From: Haloferax marinum
GTDB taxonomy: Archaea; Halobacteriota; Halobacteria; Halobacteriales; Haloferacaceae
Assembly (NCBI RefSeq): GCF_009674625.1
Contig: NZ_WKJQ01000001.1
Span: 496,001 to 560,000 of the forward strand
Reading direction: 5' to 3'
DNA: 64,000 nucleotides
Below are positions 35,956 through 44,920 of this stretch, one piece after another (the first letter of the stretch is position 1; the number at the start of each line of letters is the position of its first letter). The position numbers were made by a program, and so were the translations under genes. The notes beneath the pieces were generated by a model that worked only from the letters and a program-made list of their open reading frames with translations, did no database searches and had not been told where the DNA came from.

Positions 35956-36687
35956 TCAGTCCTGACGGACGTCGTGTTCGAGGACGCCGACACCTTCGAT
36001 TTCGACTTCGACGTGGTCGCCGTCTTCGAGTGGGCCGACGCCTTCGGGCGTGCCCGTCGAGATGACGTCACCTGCTTCGAGCGTCAGGTACGTCGTAATC
36101 TCGGCGACGAGTTCCGGGATGGAGAAGATGAGATGTTCGATGCTGGAGTCCTGTCTCGTCTCGCCGTTCACGCGGAGCGAGATGCTAGCGTCGTCGGGGA
36201 GGTGTTCGGGGTCGGCGAGGACGGGGCCGAGGGGTGCCGCACCGTCGAACGCCTTGCCACGAACCCAGTTCGTCTCGCGGTCCTGGTCGTCGCGGTTCGA
36301 CACGTCGTTCATGATTGTGTACCCCGCGACGACGTCTTCTGCGTCTTCGGGCGCGACGTTCCGACACTGCTCGTCGATGACGACGGCCAGTTCTGCCTCG
36401 TGTTCGATGTTCTCCTTCCCAGCGGGAAGCGTCACCGTGTCGCCGTGGCTGGCGACGGCGTTCGGCGGTTTGAGAAACAGCAGTGGCCGGTCTGGAACTT
36501 CTTCGTCCCGCTCTTCGGCGTGCTTGGCGTAGTTGCGACCGATACAGACGATTTTCGTCGGGTCGCACGGCGGAAGGACATCGACTTCGCCGAGGTCGTA
36601 CGTCTCCCCACCGAAAGAGACCGAATCGCCGTGCCACTCGCCTCGTCGGACTGCCCCTGCGGGGTCACGGAATCGAACGTGGTGCAT
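35956..36687 (-). CDS. Fumarylacetoacetate hydrolase family protein
   Basis: This 243-aa protein has the FAH fold. IVCIGRNYAKHAEE, LLFLKPPNAV and IEHEAELAVVI supply the metal ligands and catalytic residues, and VISTGTPEGVGPLEDGD is the C-terminal hallmark. Members hydrolyse or decarboxylate 2-oxo acids such as acylpyruvates or oxaloacetate; the exact substrate is not clear. It is transcribed alone. Confidence 0.88.
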   Translation of the reverse strand: MHHVRFRDPAGAVRRGEWHGDSVSFGGETYDLGEVDVLPPCDPTKIVCIGRNYAKHAEERDEEVPDRPLLFLKPPNAVASHGDTVTLPAGKENIEHEAELAVVIDEQCRNVAPEDAEDVVAGYTIMNDVSNRDDQDRETNWVRGKAFDGAAPLGPVLADPEHLPDDASISLRVNGETRQDSSIEHLIFSIPELVAEITTYLTLEAGDVISTGTPEGVGPLEDGDHVEVEIEGVGVLEHDVRQD

Positions 36688-36720
36688 GGACGACGAGTCT
36701 GTGCCGTTCGTGATAGGTCT

Positions 36721-37392
36721 TTACATCCCATCCATCGGTTTCCGCAGGTCGGCCCCGACGTCGAAGACGGTGAAGAGACAGACGACGGCGAAGGCGAGCG
36801 CCGCACTCGGTGCACCCACAGAGAGTTCCAGCACCTGTCCGGTGGAAGCGACAACTGAGAGAGAGACCGCATAGTAGATGACCCGGACGGGAACCGACTG
36901 TTTCGAGTTGGCAGCGCGGAGATTCGGCAACACGTACAGCGCACCGAACGAGAACCCGCCGCCGACGAGAACCGCGCCCACGAGTCCCCAACCGCTGGCG
37001 TCGGCGATGGCACCGGCGAACGTGGCAAGTCCCAGTGTCGTGTTCAGATACGCTGCACGCCGAACGAGAAAGCCGTACCCTCCGTCGGGGCCGAGGCCGA
37101 GTTCGTTATCTTCGATTCGGTGCCACGGGTGGCCAGTAGAGAGGACGCCCATCCGAAACGCACCGATAGTGACCGACGCCACGGTGAGCGAGACGATGGC
37201 GCTCGTCGTCACCGCGACGGGGATGGAGACGGTTTGAAACGCAATCCAGAGCGTCGGCAGCGCGAGTAACATGTGCTGGCCCAGACCGTAGTAGATGATA
37301 GCGTCGAGCCACCCATCGAGACCCTTCTCTCGCGTTTCTGGCGTGTCGGGTCGTTCGTCGAGTTGCTGGAGGGCCTGGTCGTTCGGGGACAT
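36721..37392 (-). CDS. Polytopic membrane protein of unknown function
   Basis: This 223-aa protein starts MSPNDQALQQ and has about six hydrophobic segments after a charged first 30 residues. A conserved-looking cytoplasmic loop, GHPWHRIEDNELGLGPDG, separates helices 2 and 3. The family is not recognised. Upstream of the start lies a GC-rich 11-bp tandem repeat (37491). Confidence 0.65.
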   Translation of the reverse strand: MSPNDQALQQLDERPDTPETREKGLDGWLDAIIYYGLGQHMLLALPTLWIAFQTVSIPVAVTTSAIVSLTVASVTIGAFRMGVLSTGHPWHRIEDNELGLGPDGGYGFLVRRAAYLNTTLGLATFAGAIADASGWGLVGAVLVGGGFSFGALYVLPNLRAANSKQSVPVRVIYYAVSLSVVASTGQVLELSVGAPSAALAFAVVCLFTVFDVGADLRKPMDGM

Positions 37393-37490
37393 CACTCGGC
37401 ATATCTGTTCGTAGACTGAAAAGTAATCCCCCGAATCTCGGGTCGGGACGAGTTGTGACGCCCCGTGCGACGCCCGCACCATCCAGCGTA

Positions 37491-37561
37491 CCGAGTGCGC
37501 CCCGAGTGCGTCCCGAGTGCGCCCCGAGTGCGTCCCGAGTGCGCCCCGAGTGCGTCCCGAG
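37491..37561. repeat. 11-bp tandem repeat, 6.5 copies
   Basis: The unit CCGAGTGCG(C/T)C repeats six times plus a partial copy, with C and T alternating so that the true period is 22 bases. It sits in the spacer between divergent genes. No protein or RNA role is visible. Confidence 0.85.
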
Positions 37562-37649
37562 AGCGAAGGCCTCGACGCCCGCGAAGATGCGGCCAGACCG
37601 TTCTGCTCGAATAGCTTTTTGTGTATTTCACGTGTAACGTTCGAACGCT

Positions 37650-38366
37650 ATGGAACTCACTTGGCACGGTCACTCGACGTGGTACGTCACAGTCGGAGAC
37701 ACCTCACTCCTCATCGACCCGTTCTTCGACAACCCCATCACGTCTCTCGAACCGAGCGACGTCGAGACGCCGGATTACGTCCTCCTCACGCACGGTCACG
37801 CGGACCACATCGCGGACGCGGGCGCGTTCGACGGTGCGACCGTCGTCGGAACTCCCGAACTCGTCGGGTACGTCGAAGCCGAGATGGGTGTCGACGAGAC
37901 GCTCGGCATGAACATCGGCGGGACCGTCGAACTCGGTGACGCCTTCGTCACGATGGTCCGAGCAGACCACACCAACGGTATCAACACGAGCTACGAGTTC
38001 GAGGCCGGTGTGCCGGGTGGATACGTGATTAGCGACAAGATGCCGACTCACGAGTCCGACGAAGACACGACGACGTTCTACCACGCTGGCGACACGGGCT
38101 TGATGACGGACATGCGTGAGATTACCGGCCCGTATCTCGAACCCGACGCGGCGGCGCTCCCGGTCGGCGACCACTACACGATGGGGCCGTGGCAGGCCGC
38201 CATCGCCGCCGATTGGTTGGACGTCGACCACGTCTTCCCGATGCACTACAACACGTTCCCCGCCATCGAAATCGACATCCGCGACTTCGAACACGAAGTG
38301 AAAGCCGCTGGCAGTCACGCCGAGGTCCACGTCCTCGACGGCGACGAGTCGTTCACACTCGAATAA
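37650..38366 (+). CDS. Metallo-beta-lactamase fold metal-dependent hydrolase (UlaG-like)
   Basis: This 238-aa protein has the short MBL fold of the UlaG/YtkL group. It opens [12 protein letters not shown], then [10 protein letters not shown] (the HxHxDH site), [10 protein letters not shown] (Asp bridge) and MHYNTFP (last His). Such enzymes hydrolyse lactones or phosphoesters. A CGTTCGAACG palindrome (37638-37647) lies directly before the start. Confidence 0.88.
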   Translation: MELTWHGHSTWYVTVGDTSLLIDPFFDNPITSLEPSDVETPDYVLLTHGHADHIADAGAFDGATVVGTPELVGYVEAEMGVDETLGMNIGGTVELGDAFVTMVRADHTNGINTSYEFEAGVPGGYVISDKMPTHESDEDTTTFYHAGDTGLMTDMREITGPYLEPDAAALPVGDHYTMGPWQAAIAADWLDVDHVFPMHYNTFPAIEIDIRDFEHEVKAAGSHAEVHVLDGDESFTLE

Positions 38367-38467
38367 GGAGCGACGGTCGCTGCATCCCGTCTTATTTTCT
38401 TCCCGGTCGTGCACAGACGAGTCCTATCGAACAATCCTTAGGCTCGACCATTCCTGATCACCGGTGG

Positions 38468-38866
38468 ATGACCGATATTCAAACTTCGACTGTCAGTGAC
38501 GAAGGCTTCGCCAGTACGAGCCAGGTCGGCGATTTCAATCTCGCAATCGACGCCCTCGACGAGGCGGGTCCGAACCCCAACGCGACCCTCGTCGCGACGT
38601 ACGCTTCATGTTTCCTCCCCGCGTTCCGCGTCGGTGGACAGAAGACTGGATTCGACGACCTTGGCAAGATTCAAATCGACGCCGACGCCGTCCTCGACGA
38701 CGCCGACGACCTCGTGGAGATTAGCTTCGACGTCTACGTCGAGAGAGCGCTCTCTGACGAGGAGTTCGCGGAGATTACGGCGCTCGCCGAAGACATCTGC
38801 CACGTCCACGACGCGATTCGTGATGGACTGCAAGCAGACGTTACTGTCGTTGGCGGCGCGTTCTGA
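38468..38866 (+). CDS. OsmC family protein (divergent)
   Basis: This 132-aa protein is an OsmC-fold member more distant than the one at 4694. The first Cys is in YASCFLPAFR (about residue 48) and a second in EDICHVHDAI (about 117), close to the expected peroxidatic and resolving positions. ALSDEEFAEI matches the helix seen in other OsmC proteins. It is probably a thiol peroxidase or binding protein. Start MTDIQTSTVS is 102 bases after the hydrolase gene. Confidence 0.78.
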   Translation: MTDIQTSTVSDEGFASTSQVGDFNLAIDALDEAGPNPNATLVATYASCFLPAFRVGGQKTGFDDLGKIQIDADAVLDDADDLVEISFDVYVERALSDEEFAEITALAEDICHVHDAIRDGLQADVTVVGGAF

Positions 38867-38944
38867 GCGCTCTCACCGCACAATTTCTGAAAAACCGCGG
38901 TGACGGTGCGGACCGTGAACTCGATAGCCCGGTGCGCCGCTGGA

Positions 38945-39079
38945 TTAGTGGTGGCGCTGTCGATATGTTCGAAGGCTCATGGCCTTCCCCTCCACGATTA
39001 CGACCTCGCCCTCTTGCGGGTCTGATTCAGCGACAGTGTCGACTTGTTCGCGGAAATACGGGCTGTTCGGTTCTTCCAT
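38945..39079 (-). CDS. Small 44-aa acidic protein
   Basis: A 44-codon frame from ATG 39079 to TAA 38945 reads as ordinary haloarchaeal protein: MEEPNSPYFREQVDTVAES, then QEGEVVIVEGKAM and a basic end (LRTYRQRHH). A TATA element sits 22-30 bases upstream and a strong palindrome beyond it. No family is recognised. Confidence 0.6.
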   Translation of the reverse strand: MEEPNSPYFREQVDTVAESDPQEGEVVIVEGKAMSLRTYRQRHH

Positions 39080-39100
39080 GGAAGACTCTACGTTTCCGGT

Positions 39101-39109
39101 GTTAAAAAT
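39101..39109 (-). promoter_or_regulatory. TATA element of the 44-aa gene
   Basis: ATTTTTAAC on the minus strand, 22-30 bases before ATG 39079. Confidence 0.5.
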
Positions 39110-39123
39110 CTTTGTCAGACATT

Positions 39124-39150
39124 CTCACACGTGGTTACATCACGTGTGAG
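39124..39150. promoter_or_regulatory. Perfect 10+10 palindrome CTCACACGTG-N7-CACGTGTGAG
   Basis: The longest perfect inverted repeat noticed in the window lies between the DJ-1/PfpI stop (39159) and the 44-aa gene's TATA. It could be a strong operator for the small gene or an mRNA-end hairpin of the upstream gene. Confidence 0.6.
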
Positions 39151-39158
39151 CTGTCGAT

Positions 39159-39755
39159 TCAGTCGTCTGCGGCCGCTGCGGCCGGTCCGTGGCTGATTTC
39201 GGTGCCGAGAACGTCGAGGAACGCCGCCAACCACTCTGGGTGGTCTGGCCAGGCCTGTCCGGTGACGAGATTTCCATCGACGGTCACTTCGTCCACCCAC
39301 GTGCATCCGGCGCGTTCGACTTCGGGTTGGACTGCTGGGTAAGACGTCATCTCGTAGCCATCGAGGACGCCTGCGGCGGCGAGAATCTGCGGGCCGTGGC
39401 AGATAGCGGCGACAGGTTTCTTCTCGTCGAAGAAGTGCCGAACCGTGTCGAGAACGTCGTCGTATCCGCGGAGATACTCCGGTGCACGGCCACCAGGGAC
39501 GACGAGTGCGTCGTACTCGGCGGGGTCGACATCCGCGAACGTCGCGTTCAGCGCGAAGTCGTGACCGCGGGTCTCCAGATACGTCTGGTCGCCGCGGAAG
39601 TCGTGGACAGCGGTCTTACACCGGTCTCCTGCGTCTTTCTCTGGGCACACCGCGTGGACCTCGTGTCCCACCATCTGGAGCGCTTGGAACGGTACCATCA
39701 CCTCGTAGTCCTCGACGAAATCGCCAGCGAGGAGCAAAATTTTCTTTCCGGGCAT
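39159..39755 (-). CDS. DJ-1/PfpI family protein
   Basis: This 198-aa protein has the class I glutamine amidotransferase-like fold of DJ-1/Pfp[19 protein letters not shown] opens the core and supplies the Glu, [12 protein letters not shown] follows, and the nucleophile Cys is in [13 protein letters not shown] with the adjacent His. Members act as glyoxalases, deglycases or proteases. The length and spacing suit the PfpI/YhbO-type. It is transcribed alone. Confidence 0.9.
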   Translation of the reverse strand: MPGKKILLLAGDFVEDYEVMVPFQALQMVGHEVHAVCPEKDAGDRCKTAVHDFRGDQTYLETRGHDFALNATFADVDPAEYDALVVPGGRAPEYLRGYDDVLDTVRHFFDEKKPVAAICHGPQILAAAGVLDGYEMTSYPAVQPEVERAGCTWVDEVTVDGNLVTGQAWPDHPEWLAAFLDVLGTEISHGPAAAAADD

Positions 39756-39914
39756 GGGAGTTCACCCCACGAAGTACTTATCACCTGAATACTATAATGA
39801 TTGTGCAGGGGTCGACGATGCCCGCGCGCCGAGAGGCGGGCGAGCCCCTCGTCTGTCCGTCCTGCTTCGTCTGGCCTACTTCGTCCGTCTTGCTTCGTCT
39901 ATCGTCTACGCACG

Positions 39915-40697
39915 TCACTCCGAGAGCAACCGCTCGATATCGCCGAGTCCGTCGAGGACGTAGTCGGGTTCGAACGCAGTGTTCGACAGCGTTGCGTCGT
40001 CGGTGACGCCGGTTTTGACGACTGCAGTTCCCATCCCAGCGTCGAGTCCGAACGCGATGTCGGTGTCGAGTCTATCTCCGACGACCAACACGTCTTCTGG
40101 CGGCAAACCGAGTCTGTCGAGGACGACCCGTTGTGCGACTGTCGAGGGCTTCCCGAACACTTCGTCAGGGTCGCGTCCGGCGACGCCAGCGACAGCGTGA
40201 ATTATCGCACCAGACCCTGGAATATCACCGTCTGCGGTAGGAATGATGATGTCCGGGTCGGTTCCGTAGAATCTCGCACCATCTCGGAGGGCGACGTAGG
40301 CGTCGCGCAAGTCGTCGAAGTCGAACTCGCGGTCGATACCGACGACGACCACCTCGGGTTCGTCGTCTGGGGTGACGAGTTCCAGACCTGCCTCTCGAAG
40401 TTGGTCGTGTATTCCGGACTCACCGATACAGAACGTCCGAGCGCCGGGGTGGTGTTCAGCGAGGTAGACGGTGGTCGTCGTGCCGGACGTGACGATTTCG
40501 TCGGCCGTCGCCTCGATACCAGCGGTGCGTAACCGTGACTCGTAGGCAGGTGGCGCTTTCGTCGGGTTGTTAGAGACGAACAGACGGTCGAGTCCGGCGG
40601 CGTCGATAGCCGCGAGGCCATCGAGCGCACCAGGAATAGCTACGTCTCCCCGGACGACTGTCCCATCGACGTCGAGGACGACACCTCGGTACTCCAT
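39915..40697 (-). CDS. HAD-IIA family sugar-phosphatase (NagD-like)
   Basis: This 260-aa HAD phosphatase has motif I VVLDVDGTVVRGD near the start, motif II LFVSNNPTK, and the C-terminal GKPSTVAQRVVLDRLG with motif IV VGDRLDTDIAFG. The IIA cap between them suits small sugar or glycerol phosphates. Start ATG 40697 (MEYRGV) is chosen for the conserved N-terminus. Confidence 0.9.
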   Translation of the reverse strand: MEYRGVVLDVDGTVVRGDVAIPGALDGLAAIDAAGLDRLFVSNNPTKAPPAYESRLRTAGIEATADEIVTSGTTTTVYLAEHHPGARTFCIGESGIHDQLREAGLELVTPDDEPEVVVVGIDREFDFDDLRDAYVALRDGARFYGTDPDIIIPTADGDIPGSGAIIHAVAGVAGRDPDEVFGKPSTVAQRVVLDRLGLPPEDVLVVGDRLDTDIAFGLDAGMGTAVVKTGVTDDATLSNTAFEPDYVLDGLGDIERLLSE

Positions 40698-40775
40698 CGT
40701 CCGTGGTAGGGCACCACAGGTGTTGAACGTTCGCCCCGGAGAACAATTATGTGGCACGGTGTCGTACCTCACTGT

Positions 40776-41030
40776 ATGGGCGTCTCTTCGAAACGACTGG
40801 TCGGGTGGTTACGGGGTCCTGCGACTGGAAATAGCGCGATGGGAGTGTACGGATTAGTGACGGCGATGGTCGCACTCTTTTTGACGTACTCGATGGTCGC
40901 GACGGTGGTCGTGGTTGTGCCGTTGTTGTCGACGACGACGATTATTCTCGCGACCATCATCGTCTGGGTCGTGATGTGGGCCATCCTCGACGTGCTCGCG
41001 AGTCGATATCTCCGAAAGACGCCTACGTAA
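40776..41030 (+). CDS. Small two-helix membrane protein
   Basis: This 84-aa protein has a basic start (MGVSSKRLVGWLRG), then two hydrophobic helices rich in Val and Thr (about 25-50 and 52-73) and a basic end (YLRKTPT), so both ends probably face the cytoplasm. No family is recognised. It lies 83 bases before the gch3 operon. Confidence 0.65.
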   Translation: MGVSSKRLVGWLRGPATGNSAMGVYGLVTAMVALFLTYSMVATVVVVVPLLSTTTIILATIIVWVVMWAILDVLASRYLRKTPT

Positions 41031-41113
41031 CGCACTCACGACGCCTTCGGTGAGTTCCGGCCGAACCGTCCCAGAACCAAAGAACGATATGTGCTTCGCC
41101 CTACCCTCTTACT

Positions 41114-41899
41114 GTGACGAATACGCAGTTGACGCTCGTCCAGATCGACAACTACGGGCCGTGGACGGTCACACCGGACCCACGACGGGAGATGGACCTC
41201 CAGACGCTTCAGTCGCGGTTGTTCGCTGACCTGGCCCAGTTTGTCGGTTCTCGTGACGGATATGTTTTCTTCACTCGTTTCGACAACATGGTTGCGGTCA
41301 CTAACGGACTGGACCGCGCTGACCACGAACTGCTCCAGGAATCTATCGGCAATCGCTACCCGGTGACGCTCAGTCTCGGTATCGGAGCGGACCGAAATCC
41401 TGCAGTCGCGCTCGAACGTGCGACTGACGGTATCCAACGAGCAGGCAGTGCGCAAGACGGGGACCGCCGTGAGGTCCTCTCGGGTGAACCCATCGCGGAC
41501 GCAGACCGCTCTGCCACCGACCTCCAGATTGCACACTTCGACGTGAACGACGCCACCGGCAAGTACACCGACCGCCTCAACGAGTTCGACACGTTCATCC
41601 ACATCGAACAGGGCTACGCCTCGCTCATGCGCTACCTCCGGCGCGAGCACGGTGCGCTCTCGTTCTTCGTCGGCGGCGACAACATCATCGCAGTCACCCC
41701 TGACCTCTCCGAAGACCAGTACAACGCGGCTATCGACCACGTCGAGGCCGAGGCGGACGTCGAACTCAAAGTCGGCGTCGGCACGGCGAGCAACGCTCAC
41801 GAAGCAGGCTTCGCCGCCAAACACGCCCTCGAAGACTGCCGTGACTTCGGGACGACTGTCGAGTTCGCAGACGCTTCTATCGAGACCGCACACGACTAA
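41114..41899 (+). CDS. gch3: GTP cyclohydrolase III
   Basis: This 261-aa protein (GTG start) matches archaeal GTP cyclohydrolase III (ArfA) in length. It contains two GGDEF-like half domains: residues 1-115 (QIDNYGPWTVTPDPRRE, YVFFTRFDNMVAV, TLSLGIGADRNP) and 130-255 (GALSFFVGGDNIIAVTP, ELKVGVGTASNAHEAG). The enzyme opens GTP to a formylamino-pyrimidine phosphate, the first step toward riboflavin and coenzyme F420 in archaea. It heads a tight four-gene operon with a dehydrogenase, a PTPS-type enzyme and a glycosyltransferase. Confidence 0.92.
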   Translation: MTNTQLTLVQIDNYGPWTVTPDPRREMDLQTLQSRLFADLAQFVGSRDGYVFFTRFDNMVAVTNGLDRADHELLQESIGNRYPVTLSLGIGADRNPAVALERATDGIQRAGSAQDGDRREVLSGEPIADADRSATDLQIAHFDVNDATGKYTDRLNEFDTFIHIEQGYASLMRYLRREHGALSFFVGGDNIIAVTPDLSEDQYNAAIDHVEAEADVELKVGVGTASNAHEAGFAAKHALEDCRDFGTTVEFADASIETAHD

Positions 41900-41902
41900 C
41901 CG

Positions 41903-42901
41903 ATGGAGGGTCGCGCAGTCTACTTCGTCGGTCCGGAAGCCGTCGAAGTCCGTGACTGCGAGGTTCCCGAACCTGGACCCCAGGAGGTTCGCGTGCGGAC
42001 GCAAACTTCGGCCGTGAGTTCCGGAACCGAGCGACTCGTCTACCGCGGCGAAGCGCCGACCGACCTCCCTTCGGACGTCTCTATCGCCGCGCTCGACGGA
42101 GACCTCTCCTTCCCGCTTCGGTACGGATACGCGGCAGTCGGTGAGGTCGAAGCCATCGGTGAATCCGTCGATGCTTCGTGGCGTGGCCGTCGCGTCTTTG
42201 GTTTCAACCCACACGAGAGTCAGTTCGTCGCCAGACCGACCGACCTCTATCCGATTCCAGACGACGTCGGCGACGCTCGGGCCGCCTTGTTGCCGACGAT
42301 GGAGACGGCGCTCAACTTCGTGATGGACGGCAACCCGCGTATCGGCGAACACGTCGTGGTCTTCGGACAGGGTGTCGTCGGCCTCGTGACGACGGCGCTT
42401 CTCAGTCAGTTCCCACTCGGGAGTCTCACTGTCGCCGACTGCGTTGCCGAACGGCGCGACCTCGCGCTCGAACTCGGCGCGACGACGGCAGTCCATCCCG
42501 ACTCACTCGACACCCCTGCAGACGGTGCTGACCTCACTCTCGAACTCTCTGGCAACCCAGACGCACTCGACGACGCACTCGACGTGACGCGATACGCTGG
42601 GCGCGTTCTCGTGGGGTCGTGGTACGGGACGAAACCCGCGACACTTGACCTCGGCGGCCAGTTCCATCGCTCTCGAATCAGCATCGAAAGCAGTCAGGTG
42701 AGCACTATCGCACCCGACCTCCGAGGCCGATGGGACGCCGACAGACGCTTCTCGCTGGCGTGGGACCATCTGGCCGACCTCCCGCTCGATTCACTCGTCA
42801 CCCACCGACTTCCAGTCGAGCACGCCTCGCGCGCCTACCAGCTACTCGAAGACGAACCGGACGAAGCCGTCCAAATCCTCTTTACGTATGCGGACTGTTG
42901 A
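41903..42901 (+). CDS. Medium-chain dehydrogenase/reductase family protein
   Basis: This 332-aa MDR protein has the GroES-like first half (SAVSSGTERLVYRGEAP, YGYAAVGEVEAIGE) and a Rossmann half (VVVFGQGVVGLVTTALL, with ELGATTAV). The zinc-ligand Cys/His set of alcohol dehydrogenases is not obvious. It starts three bases after gch3. Within this operon a reductive step on a pterin or sugar side chain is possible but unproven. Confidence 0.8.
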   Translation: MEGRAVYFVGPEAVEVRDCEVPEPGPQEVRVRTQTSAVSSGTERLVYRGEAPTDLPSDVSIAALDGDLSFPLRYGYAAVGEVEAIGESVDASWRGRRVFGFNPHESQFVARPTDLYPIPDDVGDARAALLPTMETALNFVMDGNPRIGEHVVVFGQGVVGLVTTALLSQFPLGSLTVADCVAERRDLALELGATTAVHPDSLDTPADGADLTLELSGNPDALDDALDVTRYAGRVLVGSWYGTKPATLDLGGQFHRSRISIESSQVSTIAPDLRGRWDADRRFSLAWDHLADLPLDSLVTHRLPVEHASRAYQLLEDEPDEAVQILFTYADC

Positions 42902-42907
42902 CAGGTT

Positions 42908-43285
42908 ATGTACCGTCTTTCGGTCCGCAGAGAGATGATAGCCCAGCACTTTCTGACCGTCCCGAATCCTGGACCGGAGGGGGAAATTCACTCGCACGCG
43001 TTCACAGTCGAGATAGAACTCTCCGGACCGGAACTCGACCAGTACGGCTATCTCGTCGATATCGACGACGTGAAAGCCGCGTTGGACGCGACGCTGAGTC
43101 GCTACCGAGACAAGACGATGAACGACCTCATCGAGTTCCAAGGGAAGAATCCGAGCGTCGAACGACTCGCACACGAGGTGTGTGTCAGATTCGTCGAAGC
43201 AGCAACCCTCGAGAACCCCGAGCACATCTCGGTTCGCGTTTGGGAAGACGACGTTGCCAGCGCCACGTACGAGATGGCGCTCTGA
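42908..43285 (+). CDS. 6-pyruvoyl-tetrahydropterin synthase family protein
   Basis: This 125-aa protein is a T-fold enzyme of the PTPS/QueD family. Zinc-ligand His residues are in MIAQHFL and EIHSHAFTVEI, and the Glu/Asp of the substrate pocket lies in ISVRVWEDDVASATYE. The family converts dihydroneopterin triphosphate to pyruvoyl- or carboxy-tetrahydropterin, or cleaves it. It sits six bases after the dehydrogenase gene in the gch3 operon, tying the operon to pterin chemistry. Confidence 0.85.
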   Translation: MYRLSVRREMIAQHFLTVPNPGPEGEIHSHAFTVEIELSGPELDQYGYLVDIDDVKAALDATLSRYRDKTMNDLIEFQGKNPSVERLAHEVCVRFVEAATLENPEHISVRVWEDDVASATYEMAL

Positions 43286-43286
43286 C

Positions 43287-44351
43287 GTGCGGGTTGGATT
43301 CGTCGTCTACGGACCACTCGACGGACGGTCCGGTGGCTATCGCTACGACCTCGAACTCGTTCGCACGCTCCGGGCCGCGGGCGACGAGGTGACTGTCGTC
43401 TCACTCCCTGAACGGCCGTATCGACAGCGATTACGAGACAACGTTACTGCGCACCGTCGCCTCAGCGACCTCGACGTCGACGTTCTCGTCGAAGACGAGT
43501 TGTGTCATCCGTCGCTCGCAGGGGTCAACCCACGACTCGACGACGAGACGCCGGTCGTCTCGCTCGTCCACCATCTCCACTCGCGAGAGACCCACACGTC
43601 GTGGAGACGGCACGTCAAACAGGCAATCGAGACGCAGTATCTCCACTCGGTCGATGCCTTCGTCTTCAACAGCGAGACGACGCGGGAGACGGTCGCAACG
43701 GTGACCGACCCCGAACCGAGCGTCGTCGCCTATCCTGCAGGTGACCGCTTTTCTTCGTTTGGCGCCCCACTGAGCGACGACGAAATACGCTCTCGTGCCG
43801 ACGACGGGCCACTCCGTGTCGTCTCTGTCGGCAACCTCGAACCGAGAAAGAACGTCGATGGGTTGCTTCGCGCGCTCGCCCGCGTCAGTGGCGACTGGCG
43901 ACTGACTATCGTCGGAAACGCGGTCGATTCTGCCTACGAGCACTCACTCCGTACGCTCGCAGACGACCTGGGAGTTGCCCAGCGAGTGTCGTTCACGGGG
44001 CGACTCCCGGATGCCGACCTCGTGGCGACGCTCCGTGAGTCGCATCTCTTTGCACTCCCATCGCACTACGAGGGGTTCGGTATCGCCGCGCTCGAAGCGA
44101 TGGGGTTCGGATTACCCGCGCTCGTCTCTACCGAAGGCGGTGCAAGCGAACTCGTGACACACCGCCGGGATGGCTTTCTGGTCGACCCGACGGACGTCTC
44201 GGCGATTACCGACGTGATTGCGCCGTTGTGCCGGAATCGAACGCGACTCGTCTCGTACTCGCTGGCCGCACGGGACCGATACACCGAACACGGGACGTGG
44301 GACGAGATGGGAAAGACCGTCCGCGACTTTCTCGTGACGTGTGTGGACTGA
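43287..44351 (+). CDS. Glycosyltransferase family 4 protein
   Basis: This 354-aa GT-B enzyme starts with GTG one base after the PTPS stop (MRVGFVVYGPLDGRSGG). The C-terminal donor domain has VVSVGNLEPRKNVDGLLRAL, VSFTGRLPDADLVATL and the GT4 EX7E pattern in ALPSHYEGFGIAALEAMGFG. It moves a sugar from a nucleotide donor to an unknown acceptor. The tight spacing to gch3 and PTPS genes suggests the acceptor might be a pterin. Confidence 0.85.
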   Translation: MRVGFVVYGPLDGRSGGYRYDLELVRTLRAAGDEVTVVSLPERPYRQRLRDNVTAHRRLSDLDVDVLVEDELCHPSLAGVNPRLDDETPVVSLVHHLHSRETHTSWRRHVKQAIETQYLHSVDAFVFNSETTRETVATVTDPEPSVVAYPAGDRFSSFGAPLSDDEIRSRADDGPLRVVSVGNLEPRKNVDGLLRALARVSGDWRLTIVGNAVDSAYEHSLRTLADDLGVAQRVSFTGRLPDADLVATLRESHLFALPSHYEGFGIAALEAMGFGLPALVSTEGGASELVTHRRDGFLVDPTDVSAITDVIAPLCRNRTRLVSYSLAARDRYTEHGTWDEMGKTVRDFLVTCVD

Positions 44352-44393
44352 CTCCTTCTCGGACTCTCCCGTCTCGTCCCGTCTCTGTTGTCC

Positions 44394-44444
44394 CGTCTTC
44401 TCTCGTCTCAGGTGTCTTCTCGTCTTCTCTCGTCTCAAGTGTCT
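44394..44444. repeat. 24-bp direct repeat duplicating the end of the DHFR gene
   Basis: CGTCTTCTCTCGTCTCAGGTG, plus three more bases, occurs twice 27 bases apart (44394 and 44421) with one mismatch. The second copy includes the DHFR stop at 44435-44437. The whole 44351-44450 tract is pyrimidine-rich. Confidence 0.75.
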
Positions 44445-44920
44445 GTTCTTCGGACCCACTCTTGCAGTGTGAACCGCTCGTACGGCGTCTCAGATTCGAG
44501 TTGCCACTCGTCTGTCTCCCACACGGGATAGAACGTGTCCCCTTCGTACTTGCCAGGGACTCTACTCAGCACCATCCGGTCGAGGTGTGGTTGAAACAGG
44601 TCGTAGATAGCGCCACCGCCGATGACGTACGCCGTCTCGGCACCGAGTGATTCTGCGATATCGATGGCGTCCTCGACAGTCCGTGCGTAGTGTGCTGTGT
44701 CCACGTCGAACGTCTGTTGGCTTCGACTCAGGACGATTTGGGAACTCCCCGGCAGGTCGTCTCGCATCGAGTCGAACGTCTGGCGACCCATGATTACCGG
44801 GTCGTTCGCGATTCGGCCGCGATACTGCTCTTTGTCTTCGGGGATGCTGGGCCACGGAATCTCACCGTCACGGCCGATGACGAAGTTCTCGGAGAGTGCA
44901 GCAACAGAGACGAGTTCCAT
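44435..44920 (-). CDS. folA: Dihydrofolate reductase
   Basis: This 161-aa protein has the full DHFR set: [18 protein letters not shown] near the start, [11 protein letters not shown] (NADPH phosphate region), QIVLSRS, and the diphosphate loop [14 protein letters not shown]. It reduces dihydrofolate to tetrahydrofolate. It is convergent with the pterin-type operon. Start [10 protein letters not shown] is used; the upstream frame through the repeat region is not protein-like. Confidence 0.93.
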   Translation of the reverse strand: MELVSVAALSENFVIGRDGEIPWPSIPEDKEQYRGRIANDPVIMGRQTFDSMRDDLPGSSQIVLSRSQQTFDVDTAHYARTVEDAIDIAESLGAETAYVIGGGAIYDLFQPHLDRMVLSRVPGKYEGDTFYPVWETDEWQLESETPYERFTLQEWVRRTDT

